From: Acetoanaerobium sp041831635
GTDB lineage: Bacteria > Bacillota > Clostridia > Peptostreptococcales > Filifactoraceae
Length of the DNA stretch: 64,000 nucleotides
Direction: 5' to 3'
Assembly: GCA_041831635.1 (NCBI GenBank)
Contig: JBHASY010000132.1
Span: forward strand, 12,062 to 76,061
In this document: positions 28,316-36,544 of the stretch, one piece after another
How positions within the stretch are numbered: position 1 is the stretch's first letter
Layout of the letters: every line of letters starts with the position of its first letter
Made by a program: the position numbers and the translations under genes
Notes under the pieces: generated by a model
The model's database searches: none
Told to the model about the DNA's origin: nothing
What the model saw: the letters and a program-made list of their open reading frames with translations, nothing else

Positions 28316-28972
28316 ATGACAAAGAAATATTTCAATCCGGGATGTGCCTTAAGCATTTATAAACCTGAAATGGAAAATAAACTATTGGATTTCCTTAACA
28401 AAAACTACGCAGAAACAAAGATGCACAAAATATGCTGCAAACATGACCCTCAGCTTGAAAAAGGTTCGCTGATTATCAATGTCTGTGCCGGATGTGACAG
28501 ACGTTTTCGAAGTCTGTATGAAGGGATTTCAACGATCTCTGTCTGGGAGGTTTTAGACAATTTGGATACGTTCTCATATCCTAACTACAAAGGATTGAAA
28601 ATGTCAGTGCATGATGCCTGTCCCGTTCGTGAAAAGCCTCAGGTGCATCAGGCTGTACGTAATATTCTTGCTAAAATGAATATTAGCGTTGTTGAAACTG
28701 AATTTCACGGCACGAGATCTATATGTTGTGGAGATGATTTTTATCCTCACCTTCCGATTGAACAGGTACATCAACAAATGAAAAAAAGGGCGGAATCTAT
28801 GCCTTGCGATGAAGTTTGTGTGTACTGCGTTTCTTGCATCAAATCTATGTATATAGGAGGTAAATCTCCAAGACATCTTATAGACCTCATAATGGAAGAG
28901 TCAACTTCTCCTCAAATATACGACACTGTTCAGTGGCACAAACAATTACAGGATTATATTGATGAGCATTAA
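28316..28972 (+). CDS. CCG-domain (heterodisulfide-reductase-like) cysteine-rich protein
   Basis: 218 residues. N-terminal FNPGCALSIYKPEME and KICCKHDP, and the later HDACPVREKPQ and SICCGDDFYPHLP, form two CCG-type cysteine clusters, as in HdrB/GlpC-like proteins that bind Fe-S clusters and move electrons. A further CVYCVSCIKSMY pair follows. No membrane segment. AGGAG precedes the ATG. It is divergent from tetR and stands alone; partners such as a flavoprotein or ferredoxin are not beside it. Arg codons CGT/CGA are more common here than in neighbours, perhaps a transferred gene. Confidence 0.82.
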   Translation: MTKKYFNPGCALSIYKPEMENKLLDFLNKNYAETKMHKICCKHDPQLEKGSLIINVCAGCDRRFRSLYEGISTISVWEVLDNLDTFSYPNYKGLKMSVHDACPVREKPQVHQAVRNILAKMNISVVETEFHGTRSICCGDDFYPHLPIEQVHQQMKKRAESMPCDEVCVYCVSCIKSMYIGGKSPRHLIDLIMEESTSPQIYDTVQWHKQLQDYIDEH

Positions 28973-29001
28973 AAAACACTGTGTCCATAGTCGAAAATTT
29001 T

Positions 29002-29211
29002 CTAAATAAAAATGTCGCATTGAAAATATTTCAATGCGACAAACTCGGTTGTGGCTGTGTCTATATTGTCATTTATAGCTATAAATCTGACATTATGTTT
29101 TGGAAAAAACTCCGTTGTATAAATGCCTATATAAAGATGATTTCTTCCAAATCCGGATAGATCTTTTACAATTACTGTTCCTATTTCTCCGTTTGCAACC
29201 TTTGTTATCAT
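29002..29211 (-). pseudogene. Serine recombinase remnant (N-terminal catalytic domain piece)
   Basis: 69 residues. IVKDLSGFGRNHLYIGIYTT followed by FFPKHNVRFIAINDNIDT matches the middle of the resolvase catalytic domain of large serine recombinases. The catalytic Ser, the start of the domain and the whole DNA-binding part are missing, and the reading after IDTATTEF departs from the family where a 13-bp hairpin begins. Such recombinases normally exceed 450 residues, so this is a decayed fragment of an integrated element. Confidence 0.75.
29013..29041 (-). terminator. Strong hairpin at the end of the recombinase remnant
   Basis: TGTCGCATTGAAA and TTTCAATGCGACA form a perfect 13-bp stem with an ATA loop, followed on the minus strand by TTTTTATTT. 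It looks like an intrinsic terminator left from a deleted gene. Confidence 0.8.
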
Positions 29212-29225
29212 ATTTATCTCTTATT

Positions 29226-29382
29226 GTTAGAAAATCAAAGTTATATGAATCTTTATTTCCATATAAGTAAGTTCTTTGTCGATACTCTCTTTTCTTTCGA
29301 TAAAATTAAGTTTTGTAAGTTTACCAAGTTTGTACTTTTCAAAAGAGGTGAATGCTGTCTCCAAGGATAATCTGTGTTCTTG
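29226..29382 (-). pseudogene. Short coding remnant, possibly a recombinase C-terminus
   Basis: One minus-strand frame reads LETAFTSFEKYKLGKLTKLN followed by FIERKESIDKELTYMEIKI before a stop. A coiled-coil of this type (Y-x-x-G-x-[IL]-[ST]-K-x-x-[FY]) occurs near the C-terminus of large serine recombinases, often encoded in tandem. It has no start or ribosome site of its own. Confidence 0.35.
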
Positions 29383-29582
29383 CCTTTAATAAAGCGTTTA
29401 CTTCCTTTTATGTTAGGTGTTGGAAACACCTCCCATCAGCACATACATATCTAATTTGAAAACAGCCTCAAAGTCGTTTATCTAAATATAATAATTTAGA
29501 TTGTATCATTGCTTTCGAACCCAGGTATGCATCACTTGCTTGAATTTATACTCTAAGTGCAACAATTAAATAATGAACCATA

Positions 29583-29641
29583 TCCTTGGGTTTAGAACAC
29601 CATATGAAGTTTATTATTCAACTGTGTTGCATTTAGTTTGA
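29583..29641 (+). pseudogene. IS30-family transposase C-terminal remnant
   Basis: The plus strand reads LGFRTPYEVYYSTVLHLV then TGA, the signature C-terminus of IS30-family transposases ([LC]-G-[YF]-[RK]-T-P-x-E-V). Immediately upstream only a degenerate fragment of the expected LNNRPRK-like region remains. After the stop the sequence GTTTGACAATTCAAG resembles the terminal region of such elements. The rest of the insertion sequence is gone. Confidence 0.6.
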
Positions 29642-29702
29642 CAATTCAAGAACTTAAAACACAAAAGACTGCCGATGTATTTACTATCTGTTATTCACTA
29701 TG

Positions 29703-30581
29703 TTACTTTGACGTATATGCCTTAGCAAACTCTTCATAGGAAACAGGTGCCATAGCAAGTGTCTTTTGCCCTGTACTTGAAGTGTCTTTTAGGAGCAAAA
29801 TTTTTCTTCCGTTATAAGTGAGTTCTTCCATATTAAAATTTCCGCTTAATACATCTGAACTTATAGCAACCGAATTTGCATTTACAGTATATGTCCCTTT
29901 GCCTGACGTTCCTGATGTAATGGACTTTATGTCCATATCCATAGAGCTGTTAAACTGAATTGCAAATCTTTGCTTATTTAGGTTTTCAGCCACATAAGTT
30001 CCTGCAAGTGCATTTGATTTTGGTGCTGTATCTTTTACAGGAGCAGTTATAGTCGGATTTGTAGGCGCTACAGGTGGAGTTACCACAGGGGGTGTAACAG
30101 GATCTACTGTAGGTATGGTAGGCTGAAATATGTCAGGTGCAAACCCTGTAGATACATACGCTACATAATTAACCGGGTCCCACGCTACACTCGAGCCTAA
30201 ATATGATGATGCAAAAGCAAGAGGAACCATAGTCCTGCCGTTTATAATCTGAACCGGAGTATCCATAGTAACCGACTTTCCATTTACCTTGGCTTCTTTT
30301 TTATTTATAAATAACTCTACACTTAAATCTCCTTTTACACCTGTTACTTTCTGCTGAGGTTCGTCCCAAGCAACCGTAGCTCCCAGTGCTGAAAATAAGG
30401 CGTTAAAAGGAACCATAGTTCTGCTGTTTCTAATCACTGCAGGCTGGTCGCTCATAAGTGGAACTCCATCTACAAATATCTGCACGGTAGACGGTGCTGC
30501 AAAAGTGGTAACTGTCATAACCAAACTGAACAAAGCTAAAAATACAATTATCAAAATAGACTGTTTTAATCTTTCCATCAT
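29703..30581 (-). CDS. Secreted protein with copper-amine-oxidase-like stalk domain
   Basis: 292 residues with a signal peptide ending near TTFAAPS. Residues about 32-145 are a two-repeat copper amine oxidase N-terminal domain: VQIFVDGVPLMSDQPAVIRN with SRTMVPFNALFSALGATVAW, then a second copy ending GRTMVPLAFASSYLGSSVAW. A proline-rich linker (PTVDPVTPPVVTPPVAPTNP) leads to a beta-rich C-terminus (about 200-292). These stalk domains are common in clostridial exported proteins and need not bind copper. Cell-surface role, exact function unknown. Terminates its own unit; the macB terminator lies upstream. Confidence 0.82.
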   Translation of the reverse strand: MMERLKQSILIIVFLALFSLVMTVTTFAAPSTVQIFVDGVPLMSDQPAVIRNSRTMVPFNALFSALGATVAWDEPQQKVTGVKGDLSVELFINKKEAKVNGKSVTMDTPVQIINGRTMVPLAFASSYLGSSVAWDPVNYVAYVSTGFAPDIFQPTIPTVDPVTPPVVTPPVAPTNPTITAPVKDTAPKSNALAGTYVAENLNKQRFAIQFNSSMDMDIKSITSGTSGKGTYTVNANSVAISSDVLSGNFNMEELTYNGRKILLLKDTSSTGQKTLAMAPVSYEEFAKAYTSK

Positions 30582-30688
30582 AACCTCCTATAAGTTTTAC
30601 TCAAAACATTTTACATTATAAAATTGTGAACCACCCATTGTCTAAACCCTACAGGATTACGGTGGCCATATTTTCAAAAATTTAAACA

Positions 30689-30716
30689 AAAAGAGAGTAA
30701 ATATTTACTCTCTTTT
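30689..30716 (-). terminator. Terminator of the MacAB-like operon
   Basis: AAAAGAGAGTAAAT is followed directly by its perfect inverted complement (14-bp arms), then TTTTTGTTT on the minus strand. It lies 85-110 bases after the permease gene. Confidence 0.8.
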
Positions 30717-30800
30717 ACACTTTATCATTATAAAACAAATATACTATATTTGTGTTACAAATTGATAACTAAGTCAAAATATTTTCTTTGCAAAATCCGT

Positions 30801-32006
30801 CTATTCGTAGCGAAGTGCGTCTATAGGGTCGAGTTTTGCGGCTCTGTTCGCCGGATATATCCCGAAGAACACACCCACAACTGCCGAAAACAACACGGCG
30901 ACGATTATAATTCCAGGAGAAACCACAGGCGGAACATCCAAGACAATCGACACTACGGATGCGAGAGCCAGTCCAAGTGCAGTTCCTATTATCCCTCCTG
31001 TTGCCGACACTATCATAGACTCGACTAAAAACTGAAGCAAAATATCTTTTCGCCTTGCCCCGAGCGATTTTCTTATACCTATCTCCTTAGTTCTTTCAGT
31101 TACTGAAACCAGCATTATGTTCATAATTCCTATCCCGCCTACCACAAGTGAGATGGCAGCTATCGCTCCTATCGCAAGAGAAAGAGTTCCCAGTACTTGG
31201 TCTATGGTATTTTGTTCTCCTTGAGTTGTATTAACTCTGTAAAATCCGGTTTCACGATTTTTCATTCTCGATAAAAAATCCGCTATTCGGTTTCCTACTT
31301 CAATAGATGATTTCGACTCGTCTATCTTCATATCAAGCTGTCCCATATAAGTAAGCTGAGATGGAAAAACCGAGTACGGCATATACATTGTAGTGCTGTC
31401 TGATTTCATCATTGCATCAAAGATAGATTTTTCCTTTTCGTATATGCCTATTATTTTGGAGTCCGCCGGCTGACCGTCCACAGATATTCTGACAGTCTTT
31501 CCTATGGCATCTTCTCCCGGAAAAAGTTCATCAGCCATAACCTTGTCAACTACGCTTACATATCTTCTGGATTTAATATCTCCCTCAGAAAGAAATCTCC
31601 CTTTGACGATATTTACATTGACCATTTCGGTATATCCGCTTCCGACTCCGGATATGTCGACCTTAGCCTTTTTTCTTTTGTTTATCGCTTCACTTGAACT
31701 GTAAGTCGAAGGTTCTAAATAAACTATATCTTCCCTATATCTCGCTTTTACCTTTTCAATATCTTCCATAAAGAAAAAATCTGAATCTCTTAACTCTTCG
31801 GAATAAGGTAAAAATATTATTACTCTGCCTTTACCGAATGCTTCAAACTCTTTGCCTATTACAGCTTTAGAAGTTTCTCCAAGCGATGCTATAGTAATAA
31901 CCGAAGATATCCCTATTATTATCCCGAGCATGGTCAAAAAAGACCTCATTTTATTCGCCTTTATACTGGATAGGGCGAGTTTTATGTTTTCTATTATAAG
32001 TAACAT
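30801..32006 (-). CDS. MacB-like ABC transporter permease
   Basis: 401 residues. The N-terminal NIKLALSSIKANKMRSFLTM-LGIIIGISSVI helix and a large extracytoplasmic MacB_PCD domain (about 45-250) are followed by three helices with the FtsX signature GGIGIMNIMLVSVTERTKEI then GIRKSLGARRKDIL. This is the type VII ABC exporter fold (mechanotransmission). The ATPase gene ends 3 bases upstream and the adaptor precedes it. Such trios export peptides, toxins or antibiotics. Substrate unknown. Confidence 0.92.
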   Translation of the reverse strand: MLLIIENIKLALSSIKANKMRSFLTMLGIIIGISSVITIASLGETSKAVIGKEFEAFGKGRVIIFLPYSEELRDSDFFFMEDIEKVKARYREDIVYLEPSTYSSSEAINKRKKAKVDISGVGSGYTEMVNVNIVKGRFLSEGDIKSRRYVSVVDKVMADELFPGEDAIGKTVRISVDGQPADSKIIGIYEKEKSIFDAMMKSDSTTMYMPYSVFPSQLTYMGQLDMKIDESKSSIEVGNRIADFLSRMKNRETGFYRVNTTQGEQNTIDQVLGTLSLAIGAIAAISLVVGGIGIMNIMLVSVTERTKEIGIRKSLGARRKDILLQFLVESMIVSATGGIIGTALGLALASVVSIVLDVPPVVSPGIIIVAVLFSAVVGVFFGIYPANRAAKLDPIDALRYE

Positions 32007-32009
32007 TTT

Positions 32010-32723
32010 CTACCTTCTTTCATCACTTACTATCTGCCCGTCTCTGAAAGTAACTATTCTGTCAGTATACTCCGCTATATCTCTTTCGTGAGTAACAATT
32101 ATGACACTCTTACCCTCTTCGTTCAGATTTCTGAATATCTCCATTATCTCTATACTCGACTTTGTGTCCAGATTTCCTGTAGGCTCGTCCGCAAGCATTA
32201 TAGGAGGTTCGTTCGCAAGTGCCCTTGCTATAGCGACTCTTTGCCTTTGTCCTCCCGAGAGTTCATTGGGCATATGGTCTATCCTCTCTCCAAGTCCCAC
32301 TTTTTCAAGCAATCGCTTCGCTCTTTCGTGTCTGTCATTTGCATTCATTTTTGCGTATATCATAGGAAGCTCGACATTTTTTACTGCCGAAGTTCTGGGA
32401 ATCAGATTAAACGACTGAAACACGAAACCTATCTTTTGATTTCTTATATACGAGAGTTCGTCTTCTGTTTTTTCCTTTATGTCTATACCTTCTAAAAAAT
32501 AATTCCCTTTAGTAGGTCTGTCCAGACAGCCTACTATATTCATAAGAGTTGACTTTCCCGAACCTGAAGTTCCCATTATAGATATAAATTCGCCTTTTTC
32601 TATGACTAAATCTATTCCTCTTAACGCCTGAACCTCCACGCTTCCCATAGTATAAATCTTATATAATCCCTTAAGCTCCAGCAATACATCCTGAGAGCTT
32701 TTGCTTTCAAATGAAGTTTGCAT
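32010..32723 (-). CDS. MacB/LolD-type ABC transporter ATPase
   Basis: 237 residues. Walker A is SIMGTSGSGKSTLMN, the signature is NELSGGQRQRVAIARALANE, and Walker B is IMLADEPTGNLD, with the switch His in IIVTHERDIAEY. The GLYKIYTMGSVEVQALRGID start is typical of the LolD/MacB/FtsE subgroup. It pairs with the FtsX-like permease 3 bases downstream. Confidence 0.95.
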   Translation of the reverse strand: MQTSFESKSSQDVLLELKGLYKIYTMGSVEVQALRGIDLVIEKGEFISIMGTSGSGKSTLMNIVGCLDRPTKGNYFLEGIDIKEKTEDELSYIRNQKIGFVFQSFNLIPRTSAVKNVELPMIYAKMNANDRHERAKRLLEKVGLGERIDHMPNELSGGQRQRVAIARALANEPPIMLADEPTGNLDTKSSIEIMEIFRNLNEEGKSVIIVTHERDIAEYTDRIVTFRDGQIVSDERR

Positions 32724-32824
32724 AAATTTCTCCTTACCGAATATACTTGCTTAATATAAATACTGTTTATCTTTGTCAGGCGGAATTTACAGCTTTCCTG
32801 CTCTTAACGCTTTTATTTTCGTAT

Positions 32825-34171
32825 CTATTTTTTATCGGACTTATCTTCACTTTTGGAATTTGTAGTTACTTTCATTCCGTCAGCATAGGTCACGTCCGGA
32901 GATAAAACCACAGCGTCGTTTTCTTTAAGTTCTGATGAAATAACCTCAAGCTCCGTATCGCTTTCCAAACCGATTTGCACCTCTACTCTTTTTATGACAT
33001 TATCCTTTTCTATGACCAGATAATTTTTTCCTGCATCCTCCAAGACAGCTTCATAAGGCACCTTAAATACATTTTCCTTTTTATCTATCAAAATCTTTGC
33101 AGTTGCCGTAACTCCGGCTATAAGCTTAGGATTATCGTCCACAATGTCAAGGATTACCGGAATTACCATTTCTTTACTCGTTCCTCCGTCTTTAGATTCT
33201 CCTGTAGGAGAAATATTATATACTGTCGCCTTTACCTTATCCTCTCCAAGAATGTCGGCAGATATTTCAGCTTCCAAACCGGTTTTTATATTTCCGATAT
33301 CAAATTCACTTATGGAAACTTTCATCCTAAGATCAGAAAGGTTTTCCACTATGAACAGTGTCTTGTTATTTTCGACCGACTGAGGGGTTCTCCCCAGCTT
33401 TGCATTTACTCTGGTTACCGTACCGCTTATAGGACTTTTGATGTATATCTTCTCTAAATCCTCCTGTTTTTGTTTGAGTTGCTCTCTTTTTATCTCCAAT
33501 GCTTTTTGTTCAGAGGCTTTAGGCATTTTTTCATCTTGTATTCTTTGAGCCTCTATCTGAGCTTTTCTAAGACTATCTTGTGCTATTTCCAGTGCCAATT
33601 CCGCTTTTTGAACACTAAGCTCACTTTGAGTATATTCTTCTTTTGGAATAGCTCCACTTTCATATAAAGCTGTTTTTATTTCAAGCTGTCTTTTTGCCTC
33701 ATTGAGATCCATTTGAGATTGATTTACCTGCATAATTGCAGAAGTCGTAGAAGCCTCTTGTTTTTGTTTTGAACTTAGGTTTTCTCTATACTGAAGTTCT
33801 GAAAGTTCTAAATCTTTTTGTGCCAGGCTGAGTTCCTGTCTTAAATCTTTATCGTCCAGCACAGCCAAAACCTGCCCCTGTTCTACCTTGTCGCCTTCTT
33901 TTACATTTATTTGCACTATTTCATAATTAAGTGCTGAAGAGACCTCTGCACTGTCGGTTCCTTCTATTTTTCCTGTCAGCATTAGTGTTTGCTCTACTGT
34001 TCCTTTAGTGAGTGGAGTAGTCGTAACTACAGGACTTTGGTTTCCTTTGTTTTTGATAAACGCAAAAACAGAAACCCCTAAAATCGCAACTATAAGTACG
34101 GGGATGATAATTTTTTTCTTACTTTTAAAAAATTTTTTCTTTTCTTTCTTTGGTGTTTGTTCTAAACTCAT
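32825..34171 (-). CDS. MacA-like efflux adaptor (HlyD family)
   Basis: 448 residues. A lysine-rich N-terminus precedes one membrane helix (KIIIPVLIVAILGVSVFAFI), so it is membrane-anchored rather than a lipoprotein. Lipoyl motif YEIVQINVKEGDKVEQGQVL, a long Gln/Glu/Lys alpha-hairpin (about 115-235), second lipoyl half IYIKSPISGTVTRVNAKLGR, then beta-barrel and membrane-proximal domains. The Lys-rich tail is low complexity. First gene of the adaptor-ATPase-permease operon. A palindrome in its leader suggests repression by an unlinked regulator. Confidence 0.92.
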   Translation of the reverse strand: MSLEQTPKKEKKKFFKSKKKIIIPVLIVAILGVSVFAFIKNKGNQSPVVTTTPLTKGTVEQTLMLTGKIEGTDSAEVSSALNYEIVQINVKEGDKVEQGQVLAVLDDKDLRQELSLAQKDLELSELQYRENLSSKQKQEASTTSAIMQVNQSQMDLNEAKRQLEIKTALYESGAIPKEEYTQSELSVQKAELALEIAQDSLRKAQIEAQRIQDEKMPKASEQKALEIKREQLKQKQEDLEKIYIKSPISGTVTRVNAKLGRTPQSVENNKTLFIVENLSDLRMKVSISEFDIGNIKTGLEAEISADILGEDKVKATVYNISPTGESKDGGTSKEMVIPVILDIVDDNPKLIAGVTATAKILIDKKENVFKVPYEAVLEDAGKNYLVIEKDNVIKRVEVQIGLESDTELEVISSELKENDAVVLSPDVTYADGMKVTTNSKSEDKSDKK

Positions 34172-34193
34172 TACAGTCTTCTCCTTTTTTCAA

Positions 34194-34217
34194 ACGACAC
34201 ACAAAGTTGTGTGCCGT
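34194..34217. promoter_or_regulatory. Operator-like palindrome upstream of the MacA-like gene
   Basis: ACGACACACAA and TTGTGTGCCGT are inverted around AG (10 of 11 pairs). It lies between the probable -10 at 34237-34242 and the ribosome site, the usual place for a repressor operator. It differs from the TetR operator at 28182. Confidence 0.6.
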
Positions 34218-34236
34218 TCGTAATAATACAGTGACT

Positions 34237-34265
34237 ATTATACCTCAAAAAACATATTTTGTTAT
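34237..34265 (-). promoter_or_regulatory. Promoter of the MacAB-like operon
   Basis: The minus strand has TATAAT at 34237-34242 with ATAACA 17 bases upstream. The predicted start is about 60 bases before the adaptor ATG. Confidence 0.55.
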
Positions 34266-34343
34266 CAAAAAAATAAATCTGTCATATTTTTGTAATTCTT
34301 GTTACTTTTTTGTAATTGAAGGGTGTTATTTTGATTTTTTTTA

Positions 34344-34352
34344 TGATATAAT
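34344..34352 (+). promoter_or_regulatory. Extended -10 promoter of the G5-NlpC/P60 gene
   Basis: TGA-TATAAT is a consensus extended -10, about 50 bases before the ATG at 34402. No good -35 is present at 17 bases. Confidence 0.6.
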
Positions 34353-34401
34353 CTTTGAGTACCATACCAAAATAACCAAGAAAAGTTTGGAGGAAGTTTT
34401 T

Positions 34402-35619
34402 ATGATTAAAGTTTCTAAAGAGCTCAGGAGGAGGCTTTTGCAAAATAGAATTTATCTGTTTGCGTTAGTTGCTCTTGTTTGCCTTTTAGGCTTTTTAGTT
34501 TACTACCAACCTGGTGTAGGTTATGAGGTAAAGCTAAATGGAAAGCACATAGGATTTGTTAAAAGAATCTCTCAAGCAGAGAGTATTATGAAGAATCTGG
34601 ACAGAGAACTTCGTGAGGCAAAAGGTAAAGACATCACTTACGAAGCAAATCTCGAGTACAACAAAGGGAAGTTAAATGGAAATGATTTGACTGAGGAAGA
34701 GGACTTAAAGCTGTCAGCTATGTCTGCACTTGAACTCAAGTCACCCGGCTATCTAATCAAATCAGACGGTAAGGTACTAATGGCAGTAAAAGATGAACAA
34801 ACTGCTAACAATGTATTAGATGCTGTGAAGGCTCCGTTTGTAGCTTCAAAGAAAGATGCAAAAGTGGAGTTCGTTCAGGAAGTGAATTTGGTAAAAGCAG
34901 AAAAAATCAACATAGAAAAAATCTTAACAAATTATCAGGCTCTTGCAATAGTTAAGTCACCTACTTCTTCTGTTTCTCGTTCGGGTATAAACAGAGATGT
35001 CCCTAGTACGGAAGTAGTCGAAGAAGATAAACCATTGATAGATGTTAAGGTAACTTATCAGGATAATGTTGATTTGCCAATCTATAAGTCAGAGCAAAGA
35101 GTAGCAGACTCTACTATGACTGAAGGAACTACAAAAGTTAAGTCAGAAGGTTCTAACGGCATCAAAAATGTAGTTCGTGAAGTAGTGGAAGTAAATGGAG
35201 AGGCTATAGAAAAAACTATCCTAAGCGAGAAAGTGATCGAACCGGCAACACCTAAAATCGTAGCTTACGGAACTAAACCTAAGGTTTCAGGAGTAATAGC
35301 GATAGCAAAAGATTATCTTGGAGTGCCATATGTATGGGGTGGAACTTCCCCAAAAGGATTTGACTGTTCAGGCTTTACTCAGTACGTATACAAAAAAGCC
35401 GGTGTTTCTCTTCCTAGAACATCATCTGAACAAGGTAAAGTGGGAACTAAGGTCTCAAGAAGCGAACTTCGTGCCGGAGACTTGGTAATGTTTCCTGGTC
35501 ATGTAGGCATATATATCGGCGACGGTAAGTTTATTCACTCGCCTAGTCCCGGAAAAAGTGTTTGTATAGAAGATTTAAGTACCAGAAAGAACTTCCTTTA
35601 TGGAAGAAGAGTAAATTAA
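34402..35619 (+). CDS. G5-domain NlpC/P60 cell-wall endopeptidase
   Basis: 405 residues from ATG 34402, chosen because GGAGG precedes it and the membrane anchor (YLFALVALVCLLGFLVYYQP) then sits at residues 18-37. Residues about 45-205 resemble the repeat region before G5 domains in YabE-like proteins. A G5 domain (about 210-285) follows, then NlpC/P60 (about 290-405) with catalytic Cys in GFDCSGFTQYVYKKAG and His in PGHVGIYIGDGKFIHSP. It should cleave peptidoglycan stem peptides outside the cell. Monocistronic. Confidence 0.9.
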   Translation: MIKVSKELRRRLLQNRIYLFALVALVCLLGFLVYYQPGVGYEVKLNGKHIGFVKRISQAESIMKNLDRELREAKGKDITYEANLEYNKGKLNGNDLTEEEDLKLSAMSALELKSPGYLIKSDGKVLMAVKDEQTANNVLDAVKAPFVASKKDAKVEFVQEVNLVKAEKINIEKILTNYQALAIVKSPTSSVSRSGINRDVPSTEVVEEDKPLIDVKVTYQDNVDLPIYKSEQRVADSTMTEGTTKVKSEGSNGIKNVVREVVEVNGEAIEKTILSEKVIEPATPKIVAYGTKPKVSGVIAIAKDYLGVPYVWGGTSPKGFDCSGFTQYVYKKAGVSLPRTSSEQGKVGTKVSRSELRAGDLVMFPGHVGIYIGDGKFIHSPSPGKSVCIEDLSTRKNFLYGRRVN

Positions 35620-35638
35620 AATTTTAGTTTAATCAAAA

Positions 35639-35678
35639 AACCCTTTAGTTAGATTTTTCTAACCTAAGGGTTCTTTTA
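35639..35678. terminator. Bidirectional terminator between the NlpC/P60 and gtrA-like genes
   Basis: AACCCTT / AAGGGTT plus GTTAG / CTAAC form a stem with a two-base internal bulge around an ATTTTT loop. T-runs flank it on both strands, and the two genes converge here. Confidence 0.75.
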
Positions 35679-35699
35679 TTAGAATTTAAAGCTTCTCTT

Positions 35700-36092
35700 C
35701 TATTTTTTAAATGTCCACACTTTCTGTAATACATAGTTATAAAACAAAACTAAACAAGTTACACCCACTTGCCCTAAAACAGGATCAAATCCGATTATAT
35801 TTACTAAGAGATATAACAATCCTGTATTTATAACAAGTGCTGTAAGGTATACGCTTACGAACTTGGAAAAATTCCCTAAGGTTTTTTCTTTTTTAAAAAC
35901 AAATCTGCTGTTTAAAATGTAGCTAACTGCTATCCCTGCCATATATGCAAGTATACTTGCCAAAATATAATATAAATTCAGCCTTAAAAGCAAAATATAA
36001 ATTGCAAAAGAAAAGCCTGTATTTATTAAACCTACCAGTGCAAAACCTAAAAACCCACCGGCTTTTATTTTACTTATGAGATTTTCCATCAT
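35700..36092 (-). CDS. GtrA-family polyprenyl-sugar flippase
   Basis: 130 residues with four membrane helices (FLGFALVGLINTGFSFAIYI is the first). GtrA/GtcA proteins are thought to flip undecaprenyl-phosphate sugars across the membrane in three-component glycosylation systems. Its start overlaps the upstream ketoisomerase gene by 23 bases. It is the last gene of the run from ptuA. A DPM1-type GT2 and a polytopic GT-C-like protein, the other two usual components, are in the same run. Confidence 0.88.
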   Translation of the reverse strand: MMENLISKIKAGGFLGFALVGLINTGFSFAIYILLLRLNLYYILASILAYMAGIAVSYILNSRFVFKKEKTLGNFSKFVSVYLTALVINTGLLYLLVNIIGFDPVLGQVGVTCLVLFYNYVLQKVWTFKK

Positions 36093-36486
36093 TCACTTCC
36101 CTGATAAATTGCTCGTACTCTCTTATATATTCAGAAGCATCGTAGGGCATATTTGAAAGCACCAGCAAAATAGAGTCACTTGAAAACTCGCACATATCTT
36201 TCCAAACCATCTTATCTAAATATACCCCTTGATGAGGTTTATCTAAAATCACAACATCCTTTTTCTTACCGTCATCTATGATTATCTTCACACTGCCCTG
36301 AAGATTGATAAGTACAAACTCCGACTCTCTGTTTGCGTGCTGCCCTCTTAATACCCCTTCTTTAGTTCCATAAATATAAAATATACGCCTGATCAAAAAA
36401 GGAACTTCTTTATTACTCTCTGCCACGACCATATGCCCTCTGTCATCTCCGAGTTCCTGAAAATCTATTAACCTGAATTTATTCAT
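36070..36486 (-). CDS. FdtA/QdtA-like dTDP-4-keto-6-deoxyhexose 3,4-ketoisomerase
   Basis: 138 residues, one RmlC-like cupin domain (WxcM-like). The strand DFQELGDDRGHMVVAESNKE and the active-site strand GTKEGVLRGQHANRESEFVL match FdtA/QdtA. These enzymes shift the keto group from C4 to C3 of dTDP-4-keto-6-deoxyglucose. The usual active-site H-x-H is read here as H-A-N, so the second His is Asn. Next to it is an aminotransferase of the FdtB type, its expected partner. RmlA and RmlB are encoded in the window. Confidence 0.85.
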   Translation of the reverse strand: MNKFRLIDFQELGDDRGHMVVAESNKEVPFLIRRIFYIYGTKEGVLRGQHANRESEFVLINLQGSVKIIIDDGKKKDVVILDKPHQGVYLDKMVWKDMCEFSSDSILLVLSNMPYDASEYIREYEQFIREVNDGKSHK

Positions 36487-36544
36487 ACAATTCTCCGTTT
36501 CATTTGATATAAAACATATATAACTTCATAAGAAAAAAAATTCT

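Larger units (their letters stand above)
29212..29702. other. Gene-free stretch holding mobile-element debris
   Basis: Apart from the coding remnant at 29226-29382 and the IS30-like end at 29583-29641, I see only a small 7-bp hairpin at 29415-29431 (AGGTGTT / AACACCT) and no intact gene. It separates the recombinase fragment from the secreted stalk-domain gene. Confidence 0.6.

Noticed and set aside
28604..28876. 90-codon minus-strand frame opposite the CCG-domain gene
   Set aside because: It lies wholly within the better-supported plus-strand gene and has no ribosome site.
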